A stretch of 30,770 nucleotides of DNA from JASBRS01 sp964496495 (GCA_964496495.1 CAZBZU010000042.1:1-30770); one strand, 5' to 3'; shown: positions 23,415-30,770, numbered from the stretch's first letter. Notes: a model not told the origin generated them from the sequence alone. Numbers and translations are program-made.

Positions 23415-25328
23415 CTACCCGCGGCTCGCCCAACCGGTGAGCTCGAGGAAGGCATCCACCACCGTCGGGTCGAAGTGCGTCTCCGCACCGTCACGGATGT
23501 GCTCCAGCGCCTGCTCGCGGGTCCAGGCAGGGCGGTAGGGCCGGTTGCTGGTGAGGGCGTCGAAGACGTCGGCCACCGCGAAGACCCGGGCCGCCAGGGG
23601 GATCTCGTCGGCCCGAAGGCCCCGCGGATAGCCGGTGCCGTCCCAGCGCTCGTGGTGAGCATAGGGGATGTCCAGCGCCTGGCGAAGGAACGGGATGGGG
23701 TACAGCAGGTCGTGCGCCAGGACCGGGTGGCGGCGCATCACGACCCACTCCGCCTCGTCGAGTGGACCTGCCTTCTGCAGGATGGAATCGGGCACCCCCA
23801 GCTTACCGATGTCGTGGAGCAGCGCGCCGCGCCTGGCCTGCGTGAGCGCCTCGTCGTCGAGTCCAAGGGCGCGGCCGAGCGCCAGCGTCAGCTCCGTCAC
23901 GCGCCGGCTATGACCCTCGGTCTCGCGGTCGCGCAGGTCCAGGGCACGCGACCAGCCCTCGATGGTGGTGTCGTAGGTGGCGCGCAGCTCGGCATTGGTC
24001 GTGCGCAGGTCCTGCAGCAAGGTGGCGTTGTCGATGAGGATGGCTCCCTGCGTGGCGATCTCCTCGAGGGTCTCGACCCAGCGCTCGTCTGACTGCAGCT
24101 CGGAGCGATGCCCCACCTGGAGGACGCCTCGCAGCTGTCCCCGCACCAGCATGGGGCTCGCCGCGAACGCCTCGAAGGCTTCGGGGCCTAGCAGGTCGAC
24201 CTTCTGCGTCTCGGCCAGGATGTTCGCGGCGCCGTGGACGACGCGCGTGGCGCGCTCGCTCGCTACCCGACCTGCGAGGCCGGAGCCGAGCGGGATGCGC
24301 AGCGCATCGGGGAGCGGCCGCAGGAACCCCTCGGAGCCCCGCAACACCAGCGACGCCGAGTCGGGATCGAAGTGGAACACGACCGCGGCGTCGACGCCCA
24401 GGCCCGAGCGCACGGCGCGGGCGTAGGCGGCGAGGGCAATCTCGGTGTCGGAGTGGCCGGTGATGATCCCGTCGATCCGGTGCAGCGTGTCGAGGCGGCC
24501 GACATGACGTTGCAGCGAGTCGTTGAGCGCCCGGATGCGCCGCTCGTACTCGGTCCGCCGCGTCACGTCTTGCTTGGCCGCCACGAAGCGGCGGATGGTG
24601 CCGGAGGCGTCCTGCACCGGGGTGATCTCCATCGCCTCGACGTACTCGCTGCCGTCCTTGCGCCGATTCACGAGCTGCCCTTGCCACATCCGCCCGTCGA
24701 GGACCGTGGTCCACAGGTCACGGTAGAACTCGGCCGGCTGCTTGCCTGACGAGAACAAGCGCGTGTGCTGGCCGCGGACCTCCTCGAACCGGTACCCCGT
24801 CATCTCGAGGAGGCGGGGGTTCGCCCACTCGATGATGCCGTCGACGTCGGTGATGACGATTCCCACCGGCGCCGCCTCCAACGCGGCGAGCCGCAGGTGG
24901 AGCGCCGCCGCCATCTCCTCGCGCTCCGCCAGCTGGGCCAGCAGTTGAGCGCGGATCCGCGTGAGCGTCACGTTGCGCGTGTGAAGTTCGCCGACCGTGA
25001 TGGCGGTGGCGACCATCACGACGGCGGAGGCGGCAAACTCGTAACCGACCGAGAGGGACAGGCTGTGCGTGAGGCTCCGGATCTCCGCGTCGAGCACGAC
25101 CAGGGCTACAGAAACCAGCCCGCCACCCAACGGGCCGGCATACCAGCCGGCGATCGCCGCGGGAACCAGCATCAGCGCCACCGCAGGGCCCCCGGGGCGG
25201 GGGAGCAGCTCCACCACGATCACGCCGTAGGCGAGCAGCGACGCCGCGAAGACCGCCAGCGCGACGAGCGGTCTGGTCCCGTCCAGGGTCCGAGACCCTG
25301 TGCCGCCATGGCCCAGCCACCTCGCCAT
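23415..25328 (-). CDS. Membrane-anchored PAS-GAF-HD-GYP sensor, putative c-di-GMP phosphodiesterase
   Basis: A 637-residue signalling protein. Residues about 20-113 form several hydrophobic helices with no large outer loop, like an integral-membrane sensing module. A short coiled segment (120-150) leads to a PAS domain (about 144-257; APVGIVITDVDGIIEWAN, then a PAC-type FVAAKQDVTRR), a GAF domain (about 279-438; LGSGLAGRVASE) and an HD-GYP domain (about 450-630) with His473, His505-Asp506 in LHDIGKLG, and HHERWDGTGYP (558-568). Metal and GYP residues are intact, so activity on cyclic-di-GMP is likely by family. The signal sensed is unknown; no haem or flavin site is obvious. ATG 25328 follows GGAGAGG by 5 bases. 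It is convergent with the tRNA unit. Confidence 0.9.
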   Translation of the reverse strand: MARWLGHGGTGSRTLDGTRPLVALAVFAASLLAYGVIVVELLPRPGGPAVALMLVPAAIAGWYAGPLGGGLVSVALVVLDAEIRSLTHSLSLSVGYEFAASAVVMVATAITVGELHTRNVTLTRIRAQLLAQLAEREEMAAALHLRLAALEAAPVGIVITDVDGIIEWANPRLLEMTGYRFEEVRGQHTRLFSSGKQPAEFYRDLWTTVLDGRMWQGQLVNRRKDGSEYVEAMEITPVQDASGTIRRFVAAKQDVTRRTEYERRIRALNDSLQRHVGRLDTLHRIDGIITGHSDTEIALAAYARAVRSGLGVDAAVVFHFDPDSASLVLRGSEGFLRPLPDALRIPLGSGLAGRVASERATRVVHGAANILAETQKVDLLGPEAFEAFAASPMLVRGQLRGVLQVGHRSELQSDERWVETLEEIATQGAILIDNATLLQDLRTTNAELRATYDTTIEGWSRALDLRDRETEGHSRRVTELTLALGRALGLDDEALTQARRGALLHDIGKLGVPDSILQKAGPLDEAEWVVMRRHPVLAHDLLYPIPFLRQALDIPYAHHERWDGTGYPRGLRADEIPLAARVFAVADVFDALTSNRPYRPAWTREQALEHIRDGAETHFDPTVVDAFLELTGWASRG

Positions 25329-25345
25329 GCGAGCCTCTCCAAGCC

Positions 25346-25363
25346 GGGGACCGCACGGTCCCC
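25346..25363 (-). promoter_or_regulatory. Palindrome just upstream of the PAS-GAF-HD-GYP gene
   Basis: GGGGACCG-CA-CGGTCCCC is an exact 8-bp inverted repeat with a 2-base centre, ending 17 bases before the ATG and just before the ribosome site. It could be an operator for a dimeric repressor; the 2-base loop is too tight for a perfect 8-bp RNA hairpin, so a DNA site is the more natural reading. A TAGACT box lies about 115 bases further upstream (25484-25479). Confidence 0.45.
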
Positions 25364-25478
25364 TGGACCGCTACCCCACGCCACCTATGACTCGCCGTAC
25401 GAAACGCCGCCCACCCGGTCCGGCACCGCCAGGCGAGCATCGCCCTGGGCAGCGCCAACCACATTCTGCGATAACCTC

Positions 25479-25484
25479 AGTCTA
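25479..25484 (-). promoter_or_regulatory. Possible -10 box (TAGACT) upstream of the PAS-GAF-HD-GYP gene
   Basis: Minus strand GTGTAGACTGAGG. It would give a leader of about 145 bases holding the palindrome at 25346-25363. No -35 is seen; the call rests on identity with the TAGACT box of the nuo promoter. Confidence 0.28.
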
Positions 25485-25616
25485 CACCACGGAGGTCGAA
25501 TCCAGGCGCCCTGACGTCACTCCGGCTGCCAACCCCAGCGGCAGCCGGCCGAACAGCGGCGGCAGGCTTCACGCGCATCGTTGACCCGGCGCCCCGGCGA
25601 TTCCGGGCGCGACCCC

Positions 25617-26276
25617 TCAGCGCCGACGTGCCAGGTACTCCTCCAGGTACGCGGGGAGCGGCGCACCCGACGCCACCCCCACCGCCGGCTGCGGCTCGCC
25701 GGCTACCGTGCGCAGCGGCACGACACCCGCCCACACGGCGGTCCCCTCGGCCCGGACATCGTCTCCCGGGGGGCCGGCACGGACCTTGGCCGAGGCCTCC
25801 TCGAGAGGGAGCGCCAGCACCGTGGTGGCCTCCAGCTCCCGCACGTTCGGGAGCCGCGCGTCGCCCCAGCGCCCGGGCGTGACGTGCTCGGTGAGCGCCT
25901 CGAGGGCCGCCATCTTCTGCTCCGGGTCGGCCACCACATGGGCGCGTCCGAACACCATCACCGACCGGTAGTTCACCGAGTGGTCGAACACCGAGCGCGC
26001 CAGCACCAGACCGTCGAGCAGCGTGACGGTGAGGCACAGCTCGACGCCGGTCGCGATGCGGGTGAGCATGCGGCTCACAGGCGAGCCGTGAAGAAAGATG
26101 GCGTCGCCCACGCGCGCGTACAGGGTCGGCACCACCACGGGCGCGTCGTCGGCAACGAATCCCACGTGGCACACCAGCCCCTCGTCGAGGATGGCGTCGA
26201 TGGTGGCGCGGTCGTGAGCGCCGCGCTCGGGGTGGCGTCGCAGCTGCGTGCGGGCACTCGCTGGTGGCTGGCGCAT
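25617..26276 (-). CDS. Pyridoxamine-5'-phosphate-oxidase-fold FMN-binding protein
   Basis: A 219-residue split-barrel flavoprotein of the family that includes NimA-like nitroimidazole reductases. The hallmark N-terminal segment RRHPERGAHDRATIDAILD (13-31) is followed by GLVCHVGFVADDAPVVVPTLYARVGD and FLHGSPVSRML, where the His and the GSPxSRM turn match FMN-phosphate contacts in relatives. SVNYRSVMVFGRAHVV continues the barrel. The substrate is unknown; such proteins reduce or oxidise small molecules with FMN or F420. The ATG at 26276 has no ribosome site but a TATAGT box ends 5 bases before it, so the message may be leaderless. The 288-base gap to the next gene downstream includes an imperfect GC-rich stem near 25595-25616. 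Confidence 0.82.
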   Translation of the reverse strand: MRQPPASARTQLRRHPERGAHDRATIDAILDEGLVCHVGFVADDAPVVVPTLYARVGDAIFLHGSPVSRMLTRIATGVELCLTVTLLDGLVLARSVFDHSVNYRSVMVFGRAHVVADPEQKMAALEALTEHVTPGRWGDARLPNVRELEATTVLALPLEEASAKVRAGPPGDDVRAEGTAVWAGVVPLRTVAGEPQPAVGVASGAPLPAYLEEYLARRR

Positions 26277-26281
26277 GTGCC

Positions 26282-26287
26282 ACTATA
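26282..26287 (-). promoter_or_regulatory. Possible -10 box (TATAGT) for the flavoprotein gene
   Basis: Minus strand GACTATAGTGGCAC then ATG. The box is a near-consensus AT-rich hexamer in very GC-rich surroundings, 5 bases before the start codon. No -35 is apparent. Confidence 0.4.
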
Positions 26288-26503
26288 GTCGCCGGCGCCG
26301 AGGCCGGCGCTGCGCTTCGTAGACACCGACGCGCGGGACCAACGAACGCGGGGTGACATGCGCCACACCGACGAGCCGGCGCTGCCCGTCCTCTCTGCGG
26401 GCGTGCCGTCCAGCGCGCAACCGCGGAGCGTCGACGCGCCGCCGGCCGTCAGGCGCCCGGATCGTGCTCCGAAATCGTAAGGATTCCGTCAGCCTCCCGC
26501 CAG

Positions 26504-26509
26504 TAGCCT
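26504..26509 (+). promoter_or_regulatory. Possible -10 box (TAGCCT) for the small unknown gene
   Basis: TAGCCT followed by 9 bases and ATG, with no ribosome site. Same TAnnnT geometry as at ndk. No -35 is visible, so it is weak. Confidence 0.25.
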
Positions 26510-26518
26510 TCGGGCGCG

Positions 26519-26773
26519 ATGAGCCCAACGATCCCCACCACGATCCGCACGAAGCTCACCAGCGCGTTGGAGGACGTCGAGGACCTAGCGAAAGCCAAGG
26601 GGTTGGACAACGCCTTCGCGGCGGAGCTGTTCTCGTTCCGGCGAACCGTCGAGGAAGCCATCGAGCTCGACGACCGCGACCTGGCGGCCAAGGCGATGCG
26701 CGACGCCCGCGTGTTGTGGGGGCTGCTGCGCGGCACCCCGGGCCGCTACGGCACCGTGGGCGCGCCCGCCTGA
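26519..26773 (+). CDS. Small protein of unknown function
   Basis: An 84-residue reading frame (MSPTIPTTIRTKLTSALEDV onwards) that I do not recognise. It looks like a real protein: mixed helix-forming composition with heptad-like hydrophobics (LEDVEDLAKAKGLDNAFAAEL, then VEEAIELDDRDLAAKAMRD), charged and soluble, no membrane segment, no cysteines. It is probably a small helical protein. The ATG has no ribosome site; a TAGCCT box ends 9 bases before it, which fits a leaderless message. It is divergent from the flavoprotein gene and followed by two hairpins. It could still be a chance frame in GC-rich DNA. Confidence 0.5.
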   Translation: MSPTIPTTIRTKLTSALEDVEDLAKAKGLDNAFAAELFSFRRTVEEAIELDDRDLAAKAMRDARVLWGLLRGTPGRYGTVGAPA

Positions 26774-26862
26774 CGCTGTCACCCCTGCAGCCGCCTCCCT
26801 GCCCCGCCTCCCTGCCCCCACCCAGCGGCACATTCCGGGCATCGTCCCCGCGCCGCAGCAGG

Positions 26863-26899
26863 CCCCGCGGCGCGGGGACGCACCCGCACTTGCGGGTGC
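26863..26899 (+). terminator. Two tandem hairpins between the small ORF and the MBL-fold gene
   Basis: CCCCGCG-G-CGCGGGG (26863-26877) and GCACCCGC-ACTT-GCGGGTGC (26880-26899) are both exact inverted repeats, of 7 and 8 bp. No T-run follows. They could end the small-ORF transcript or form part of the leader of the downstream gene; about 100 bases separate them from its ATG. Confidence 0.35.
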
Positions 26900-27002
26900 C
26901 GGCGTGCCGAAGGCGCTAGCGTGGAGTCGACGGGCGCCGCCGAGCGGCCAATCGTGGGCAAGCCATGGCTGTGACCGACCGCTCGAGCGCCGAGGAGGCA
27001 TC

Positions 27003-27728
27003 ATGTCCAGACTGGCTTACCTGCTCGCGGCGTTCATGCTAGGCGGCGGCGGCGCCGGCGCGCAGGACGTCCTGACCTTCGACACCGACCTCGGTCGGCT
27101 GGTCATCACTCCACTGGGCCACGCCTCGCTGCGACTGGACGTCGACGGTCTGGTCATCCACGTCGATCCCTACGGCCAGATGGCCGACTACGCAGAGCAG
27201 CCGAAGGCCGATTGGATCTGGATCACCCACGATCACCCGGACCACTACGACGAGAACGCTATCGCGGCCGTGCGCACGCCCGACACCCACTTCCTCGTCG
27301 ATCCCGCCACGGCGGGCCGCCTGGGCGAGGAAGCGGTGGTGCTTCGCAACGGCGACTCGGCCACGGTGGGCAACCTCCGCGTGACGGCGGTGCCGGCCTA
27401 CAACATCCGCCAGAAGCGGCCCAACGGCCAGCCCTACCACCCCAAGGGCGTGGGCAACGGCTACCTGGTGAATGTCGGCGGGTTCGTGGTGCACATCGGG
27501 GCAGACACCGAGTGCGTGCCGGAGATGCGCGAGCTGGGCAAGGTTGACGTGTCCTTCCTGCCCATCAACCTGCCGTTCACGATGACGCCGCAGGACGCCG
27601 CGGAGTGCTTCCGTCTCATTCACCCCAGGGTGGCCGTGCCCTACCACCAGGGCGACTTCGACCCCAGGATCGTGGCCGACGCCCTGCGCGACACGGACAT
27701 CGACGTGCGGGTGCTGCCGCTGCAATGA
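27003..27728 (+). CDS. Exported UlaG-like metallo-beta-lactamase-fold hydrolase
   Basis: A 241-residue protein with a Sec-type signal peptide (SRLAYLLAAFMLGGGGAGA, probable cleavage after Ala20 before QDVL), so it should act outside the cytoplasm. The mature part is a compact MBL fold of the UlaG/YtnP-like type: His40, the ITHDHPDHYDE metal motif (His76, His78, Asp80, His81), the HIGADTE segment with bridging Asp168, and the final His215 in VPYHQGDF. The two-metal site is thus complete. Cytoplasmic UlaG opens a sugar lactone; the substrate here is unknown and the export is unusual. ATG 27003 follows GAGGAGG by 4 bases. Its stop overlaps the start of the exporter gene in ATGA, so the two are translationally coupled. 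Confidence 0.88.
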   Translation: MSRLAYLLAAFMLGGGGAGAQDVLTFDTDLGRLVITPLGHASLRLDVDGLVIHVDPYGQMADYAEQPKADWIWITHDHPDHYDENAIAAVRTPDTHFLVDPATAGRLGEEAVVLRNGDSATVGNLRVTAVPAYNIRQKRPNGQPYHPKGVGNGYLVNVGGFVVHIGADTECVPEMRELGKVDVSFLPINLPFTMTPQDAAECFRLIHPRVAVPYHQGDFDPRIVADALRDTDIDVRVLPLQ

Positions 27729-29311
27729 GCGACGAAGACCGGCCGGCGGGCACGTCGCGGGACCCCGGAGCGGCCGACGCCACGACGGACCGTGCCACTC
27801 GGCGCTGGGTCCTGGTGGCGGCGACGCTCGGCTCGGGCATGGTGTTCCTCGACAACTCCACGGTCAACGTGGCGTTGCCGGCGCTGCAACACTCGCTGGG
27901 CGCCAGCGTGGTGGACGTGCAGTGGGTGATCAACGCCTACACCCTGTTCCTCGCCTCGCTGCTGCTCCTCGGCGGAGCTCTGGGCGACCTTCTCGGGCGC
28001 CGCCGGGTGTTCACCGCCGGCATCGCCCTGTTCACACTGGCGTCGATCGCCTGCGGGGTCGCGCCCAGCACCCTGGTCCTGATCGTCAGCCGGGCGGCCC
28101 AGGGTATCGGCGGAGCGCTGCTCACACCCGGCAGCCTGGCGCTCATCAACGGCAGCTATCCGCGCCACTTGCGCGGGCAGGCGATCGGCGTGTGGTCGGG
28201 CTTCTCGGCCGTCGCCTCGGCGGCCGGGCCGGTGGTCGGCGGCTACCTCATCGACACGCTGTCCTGGCGCGGCGTGTTCTTCCTCAACGTGCCGTTGGCG
28301 CTGGCGGTGATGGCCGTAGCGCTGTGGCGCATGCCGGTCACACCGGGAAGCGAGGGGGGCAGGCAGCTCGACCTCCCGGGCGCAGCCACGGCCGTGCTGG
28401 GACTGGGCGGCGTGGTGTACGGCCTCATCGAGTCGTCGGCGCGCGGCATCGGCGCGCCCTCCGTGCTGACCGCCCTCGTCGCCGGCGCGGCGCTCCTCGG
28501 CGCCTTCTTCATTCTGGAACGCCGGCGCCCGCAACCCATGGTGCCGCTGGAGTTGTTCGCGTCGCGCGCCTTCACCGGCGCGAATCTCCTGACGCTGTTC
28601 CTCTACGCCGCCCTCAGCGGACTGCTGTTCTTCCTGCCCATGAACCTCATCGAGGTCCAAGGCTACTCCGCCACCGCGGCGGGCGCGGCGCTGCTACCGT
28701 TCGTGCTCTCGATGTTCGCGCTGTCGCGCTGGTCGGGCGGACTGGTCGCGCGCGTCGGCCCGCGACGGCCGCTGGTGGCAGGGCCGCTCGTCGTCGCGGT
28801 GGCCTTCTTGCTGTACGCCCGCTCTGGCGGTACGGGCCCCTACTGGAGCGCGGTGTTCCCCGCAGTGCTGGCACAGGGCCTGGGCATGGCGATCTGCGTG
28901 GCGCCACTCACGACGACGGTGATGGCGTCGGTAGCCGACGCCCGTTCCGCCACCGCCTCGGGCATCAACAACGCTGTGTCCCGGGTTGCCGGGCTTCTCG
29001 CCATCGGCGCTTTCGGGGCGCTGATGGTGGCCGCGTTCGGCGCCCGCCTGGACCGCACTCTGCCCCGACTCGAGCTGCCACGCCCAGCCGTGGCACAGGT
29101 ACGCGCCGACCGCACCGACCTGGCGGCCCTGACGCCGCCCGCCTCGCTCTCACGCGGGCAAGCGCAGGGGCTCAGTGCTGCCGTGGACGACGCTTTCGTG
29201 CACGGCTTCCGCATCGTGATGCTGGCCATGGCGGGTCTGGCGGCAAGCGCGAGCGGCGTGGCGTACGGCACGCTGAGGCCGGGCGGCGCCACCAGTGAGA
29301 GGGACGAGTGA
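27725..29311 (+). CDS. MFS exporter, DHA2 (EmrB/QacA, 14-helix) family
   Basis: A proton-driven drug or metabolite exporter of 528 residues with about fourteen hydrophobic helices. Family motifs: Asp43 in FLDNSTVNVALPAL (TM1), WVINAYTLF (67-75), motif A GALGDLLGRRRVFTAG (84-99), and motif C SAAGPVVGGYLID in TM5, the antiporter signature. TM12-14 are separated by a polar loop (RADRTDLAALTPPASLSRG) typical of the group. The substrate is unknown. ATG overlaps the stop of the exported MBL-fold gene, so they form a two-gene operon. It ends 62 bases from the convergent monooxygenase gene. Confidence 0.93.
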   Translation: MSDEDRPAGTSRDPGAADATTDRATRRWVLVAATLGSGMVFLDNSTVNVALPALQHSLGASVVDVQWVINAYTLFLASLLLLGGALGDLLGRRRVFTAGIALFTLASIACGVAPSTLVLIVSRAAQGIGGALLTPGSLALINGSYPRHLRGQAIGVWSGFSAVASAAGPVVGGYLIDTLSWRGVFFLNVPLALAVMAVALWRMPVTPGSEGGRQLDLPGAATAVLGLGGVVYGLIESSARGIGAPSVLTALVAGAALLGAFFILERRRPQPMVPLELFASRAFTGANLLTLFLYAALSGLLFFLPMNLIEVQGYSATAAGAALLPFVLSMFALSRWSGGLVARVGPRRPLVAGPLVVAVAFLLYARSGGTGPYWSAVFPAVLAQGLGMAICVAPLTTTVMASVADARSATASGINNAVSRVAGLLAIGAFGALMVAAFGARLDRTLPRLELPRPAVAQVRADRTDLAALTPPASLSRGQAQGLSAAVDDAFVHGFRIVMLAMAGLAASASGVAYGTLRPGGATSERDE

Positions 29312-29351
29312 GCGTTGCCGGCGCTGGGCGCCTGCCGTACGTCACCGGTCC

Positions 29352-29374
29352 GCCCGGCGCGGCCGACGCCGGGC
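29352..29374. terminator. Inverted repeat between convergent genes
   Basis: GCCCGGCG (29352-29359) pairs exactly with CGCCGGGC (29367-29374) around a 7-base loop, between the MFS stop (29311) and the monooxygenase stop (29374). It could serve both directions, but there is no T-run on either strand. Confidence 0.35.
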
Positions 29375-30492
29375 TACGGGTGAGCGCGTTCGCCGCCGGC
29401 GATCGCGTCGGCCACGGCCGGCGCCTCGCGCGCGATGCGCGCCAGCGTGCCGCCGGCGCTCACCGTGAAGCCGCAGAAGTGCAGACCCGTGGCGCGCGGC
29501 AGCTGCAGCGGCAGGCGCGTGTCGAGACCGCGGGCCGGCTCCAGGAACGCCGGGAAGCCGGCGCGATAGCCCGTGGCCAGCACGATGGCGTCGAAGGCCC
29601 CGCTGCTGCCGTCCACGAAGGTCACGAGACGGCCGGTCAAGCGCTCGAGCCCTGGCCTCACCGCGATGACGCCTCTCCGAACGAGATCGATCGTGCCGAT
29701 GTCGATCAGCGGGATGCGCCCCTGCTCGGCCACCTGACGGGTCGGGCCGTAAGGAGCCAGACGCAGCCCGCGACGCGCCACGTCACCGAAGCGCAGCCGC
29801 CTGGCCGCACGTCCCAAGGCGCCGGCAAGCGCGGGCGGCATACGCTCGAGCAGCGTCGCCACCTCCTCGATGGGCCGCCCGAGCAGCCGCCGCGGCACGA
29901 CGTTCACCGCTCCCCGGACCGCCAGCGTGGGTCGGGCAGCGTGCTCGGCCAGGTCCACAGCGATCTCCCCGCCGGAGTTGCCGAACCCGACCACCAGCAC
30001 CTCCGAGCCCCGGAAGGCCTCGCCGTCGACGTACTCGGAGCTGTGCAGCACCCGCCCAGGGAAGTCCCCCAGACCGGGCCAGCCGGGCCGGACGGGCACG
30101 TCGTTCAGCCCGCTGGCGACGACCAGGTGAGGGGCGGCGTAGCTGGCCCGCGAGGTGCGCACGTGCCACAGGCCGCCCGTCTTGGCGGCGCTCTCGACGC
30201 TCTCCGCGAGCCGTGGCGGCGCAGGCAGCGCGGCAGCGTAGCCCTCCAGGTAGGCGACCACCTCGTCCCTGGAGGGGTAGTCCGGCGCCGATTCCGGCCA
30301 CGGGCCGTGAGGGAGCGCGGAGTTGCGCTTGTGGGTGTGCAGGTGCAGGCGACCGTAGTGGCGGCGCCAGGAGTCGCCGATAGCGGCCGAGCGCTCGAAC
30401 AGCAGGTACGACACCCGGCGCCGAGCCAGGCACGCCGCCACGGCCAGGCCTGCCGGCCCGCCGCCGACGATGATGGTCTCCGTCTGCTCCAT
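29374..30492 (-). CDS. FAD-dependent monooxygenase, YUCCA/FMO-like
   Basis: A 372-residue flavoprotein. FAD site GGGPAGLAVA (10-19), an FMO-type motif FPGRVLHSSEY (144-154, pattern FxGxxxHxxxY), an NADPH site VVGFGNSGGEIAVDL (167-181), and the C-terminal LATGYRAGFPAF. GDSWRRHYGRLHLHT matches the class B flavin monooxygenase region after the first Rossmann strand. Family members oxygenate small molecules at N, S or carbon (YUCCA enzymes oxidise indole-pyruvate); the substrate here is not readable. Some relatives are annotated as CzcO-like metal-linked oxidoreductases, an alternative. ATG 30492, with GGGAGG about 13 bases upstream and GAAGGCG directly before it, transcribed away from tRNA-Val. 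Confidence 0.87.
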   Translation of the reverse strand: MEQTETIIVGGGPAGLAVAACLARRRVSYLLFERSAAIGDSWRRHYGRLHLHTHKRNSALPHGPWPESAPDYPSRDEVVAYLEGYAAALPAPPRLAESVESAAKTGGLWHVRTSRASYAAPHLVVASGLNDVPVRPGWPGLGDFPGRVLHSSEYVDGEAFRGSEVLVVGFGNSGGEIAVDLAEHAARPTLAVRGAVNVVPRRLLGRPIEEVATLLERMPPALAGALGRAARRLRFGDVARRGLRLAPYGPTRQVAEQGRIPLIDIGTIDLVRRGVIAVRPGLERLTGRLVTFVDGSSGAFDAIVLATGYRAGFPAFLEPARGLDTRLPLQLPRATGLHFCGFTVSAGGTLARIAREAPAVADAIAGGERAHP

Positions 30493-30548
30493 CGCCTTCG
30501 CATCCTCCCGAGACGCGCCGTGCTTGCCCGATCGTCGTGGGTGGCCGC

Positions 30549-30554
30549 ATTCTA
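30549..30554 (-). promoter_or_regulatory. Probable -10 box (TAGAAT) for the monooxygenase gene
   Basis: Minus strand CCCTAGAATGCGG. It would give a leader of about 50 bases. The hexamer matches the consensus at 5 of 6 positions but no -35 is clear. Confidence 0.38.
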
Positions 30555-30631
30555 GGGCATGGCGCCCATCCCAGGCCTACGCCGGCTCCCGCCCGGCGCG
30601 CCCCGCGGCCTCCCGAAGCGGGCGGACGGAG

Positions 30632-30640
30632 TGGCATAAT
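30632..30640 (+). promoter_or_regulatory. Probable extended -10 (TGGCATAAT) for tRNA-Val
   Basis: TGGCATAAT, an extended -10 element in very GC-rich DNA, lies 42 bases before the mature tRNA 5' end. No -35 is visible, which extended -10 promoters can tolerate. Confidence 0.42.
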
Positions 30641-30682
30641 GGCGTGGCCTCCCGCCCGCCAGTCGGCAGACGGGGCACGCGA

Positions 30683-30757
30683 GGGCGATTAGCTCAGTGG
30701 GAGAGCGCCCGCCTTACAAGCGGTAGGTCGGCGGTTCGAACCCGTCATCGCCCACCA
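30683..30757 (+). tRNA. tRNA-Val (anticodon UAC)
   Basis: A 75-base cloverleaf: acceptor GGGCGAT with ATCGCCC, D-arm GCTC/GAGC, anticodon loop CTTACAA (anticodon TAC), T-arm GGCGG-TTCGAAC-CCGTC with one G-U pair, discriminator A and encoded CCA. The top pair of the anticodon stem (27-43) is C opposite T, a mismatch; the other four pair. More tRNAs may follow beyond the window. Confidence 0.96.
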
Positions 30758-30770
30758 AGTAGATAACGAG

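Noticed and set aside
26358..26480. 40-codon plus-strand frame (MRHTDEPALPVLSAGVPSSA onwards) before the small unknown gene
   Set aside because: Only a weak GGGGTG ahead of it, Pro/Arg-rich composition; could be a leader frame but nothing supports translation.

Overview
The window is a GC-rich bacterial chromosome segment of housekeeping type, built around a complete 14-gene operon for respiratory complex I (NADH:quinone oxidoreductase). Several signs point to the Deinococcota, possibly the Truepera side of the phylum. The nuo order A-B-C-D-E-F-G-H-I-J-K-L-M-N with separate nuoC and nuoD is the Thermus nqo order. NuoB Cys45/46/111/140 and NuoD His38/Tyr87 fall on the same residue numbers I recall for Thermus. 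NuoM has the Thermus-like ENHPSG loop, and the class I aminotransferase resembles Thermus AspC. The placement comes from remembered sequences, not a search, so it is moderate.

Left flank (1-7474): a tryptophanase or tyrosine phenol-lyase cut by the window edge (minus), a MATE exporter (minus), a dihydrolipoamide dehydrogenase-like flavoprotein (plus), then on the minus strand an aspartate aminotransferase downstream of nucleoside diphosphate kinase, a DinB-fold protein and a response regulator with an HD-GYP output domain.

Centre (7710-22720): the nuo operon runs on the minus strand from a promoter near 22691-22720 to a long hairpin after nuoN. Eight of its thirteen junctions are stop/start overlaps. 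The peripheral arm genes (A-G, I) carry all expected Fe-S ligands except one set: NuoG has lost all four cysteines of the optional N7 cluster. The membrane arm (H, J-N) is complete. NuoM has an added Ala/Pro-rich tail.

Right flank (23113-30770): tRNA-Lys(UUU) and tRNA-Glu(UUC) share a consensus promoter and a classic terminator. They are followed by a membrane-anchored PAS-GAF-HD-GYP sensor (minus), a pyridoxamine-phosphate-oxidase-fold flavoprotein (minus), a small unknown ORF (plus), an exported UlaG-like metallo-beta-lactamase-fold protein overlapping a DHA2-type drug exporter (plus), a YUCCA-like flavin monooxygenase (minus) and tRNA-Val(UAC).

I see no phage, insertion sequence, CRISPR array or obvious defence island. 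The most useful observations are the N7-less NuoG, a short NuoG internal repeat, a structured nuo leader, recurrent TAGACT-type -10 boxes with several probable leaderless starts, two HD-GYP genes bracketing complex I, and the coupled exported hydrolase/exporter pair.
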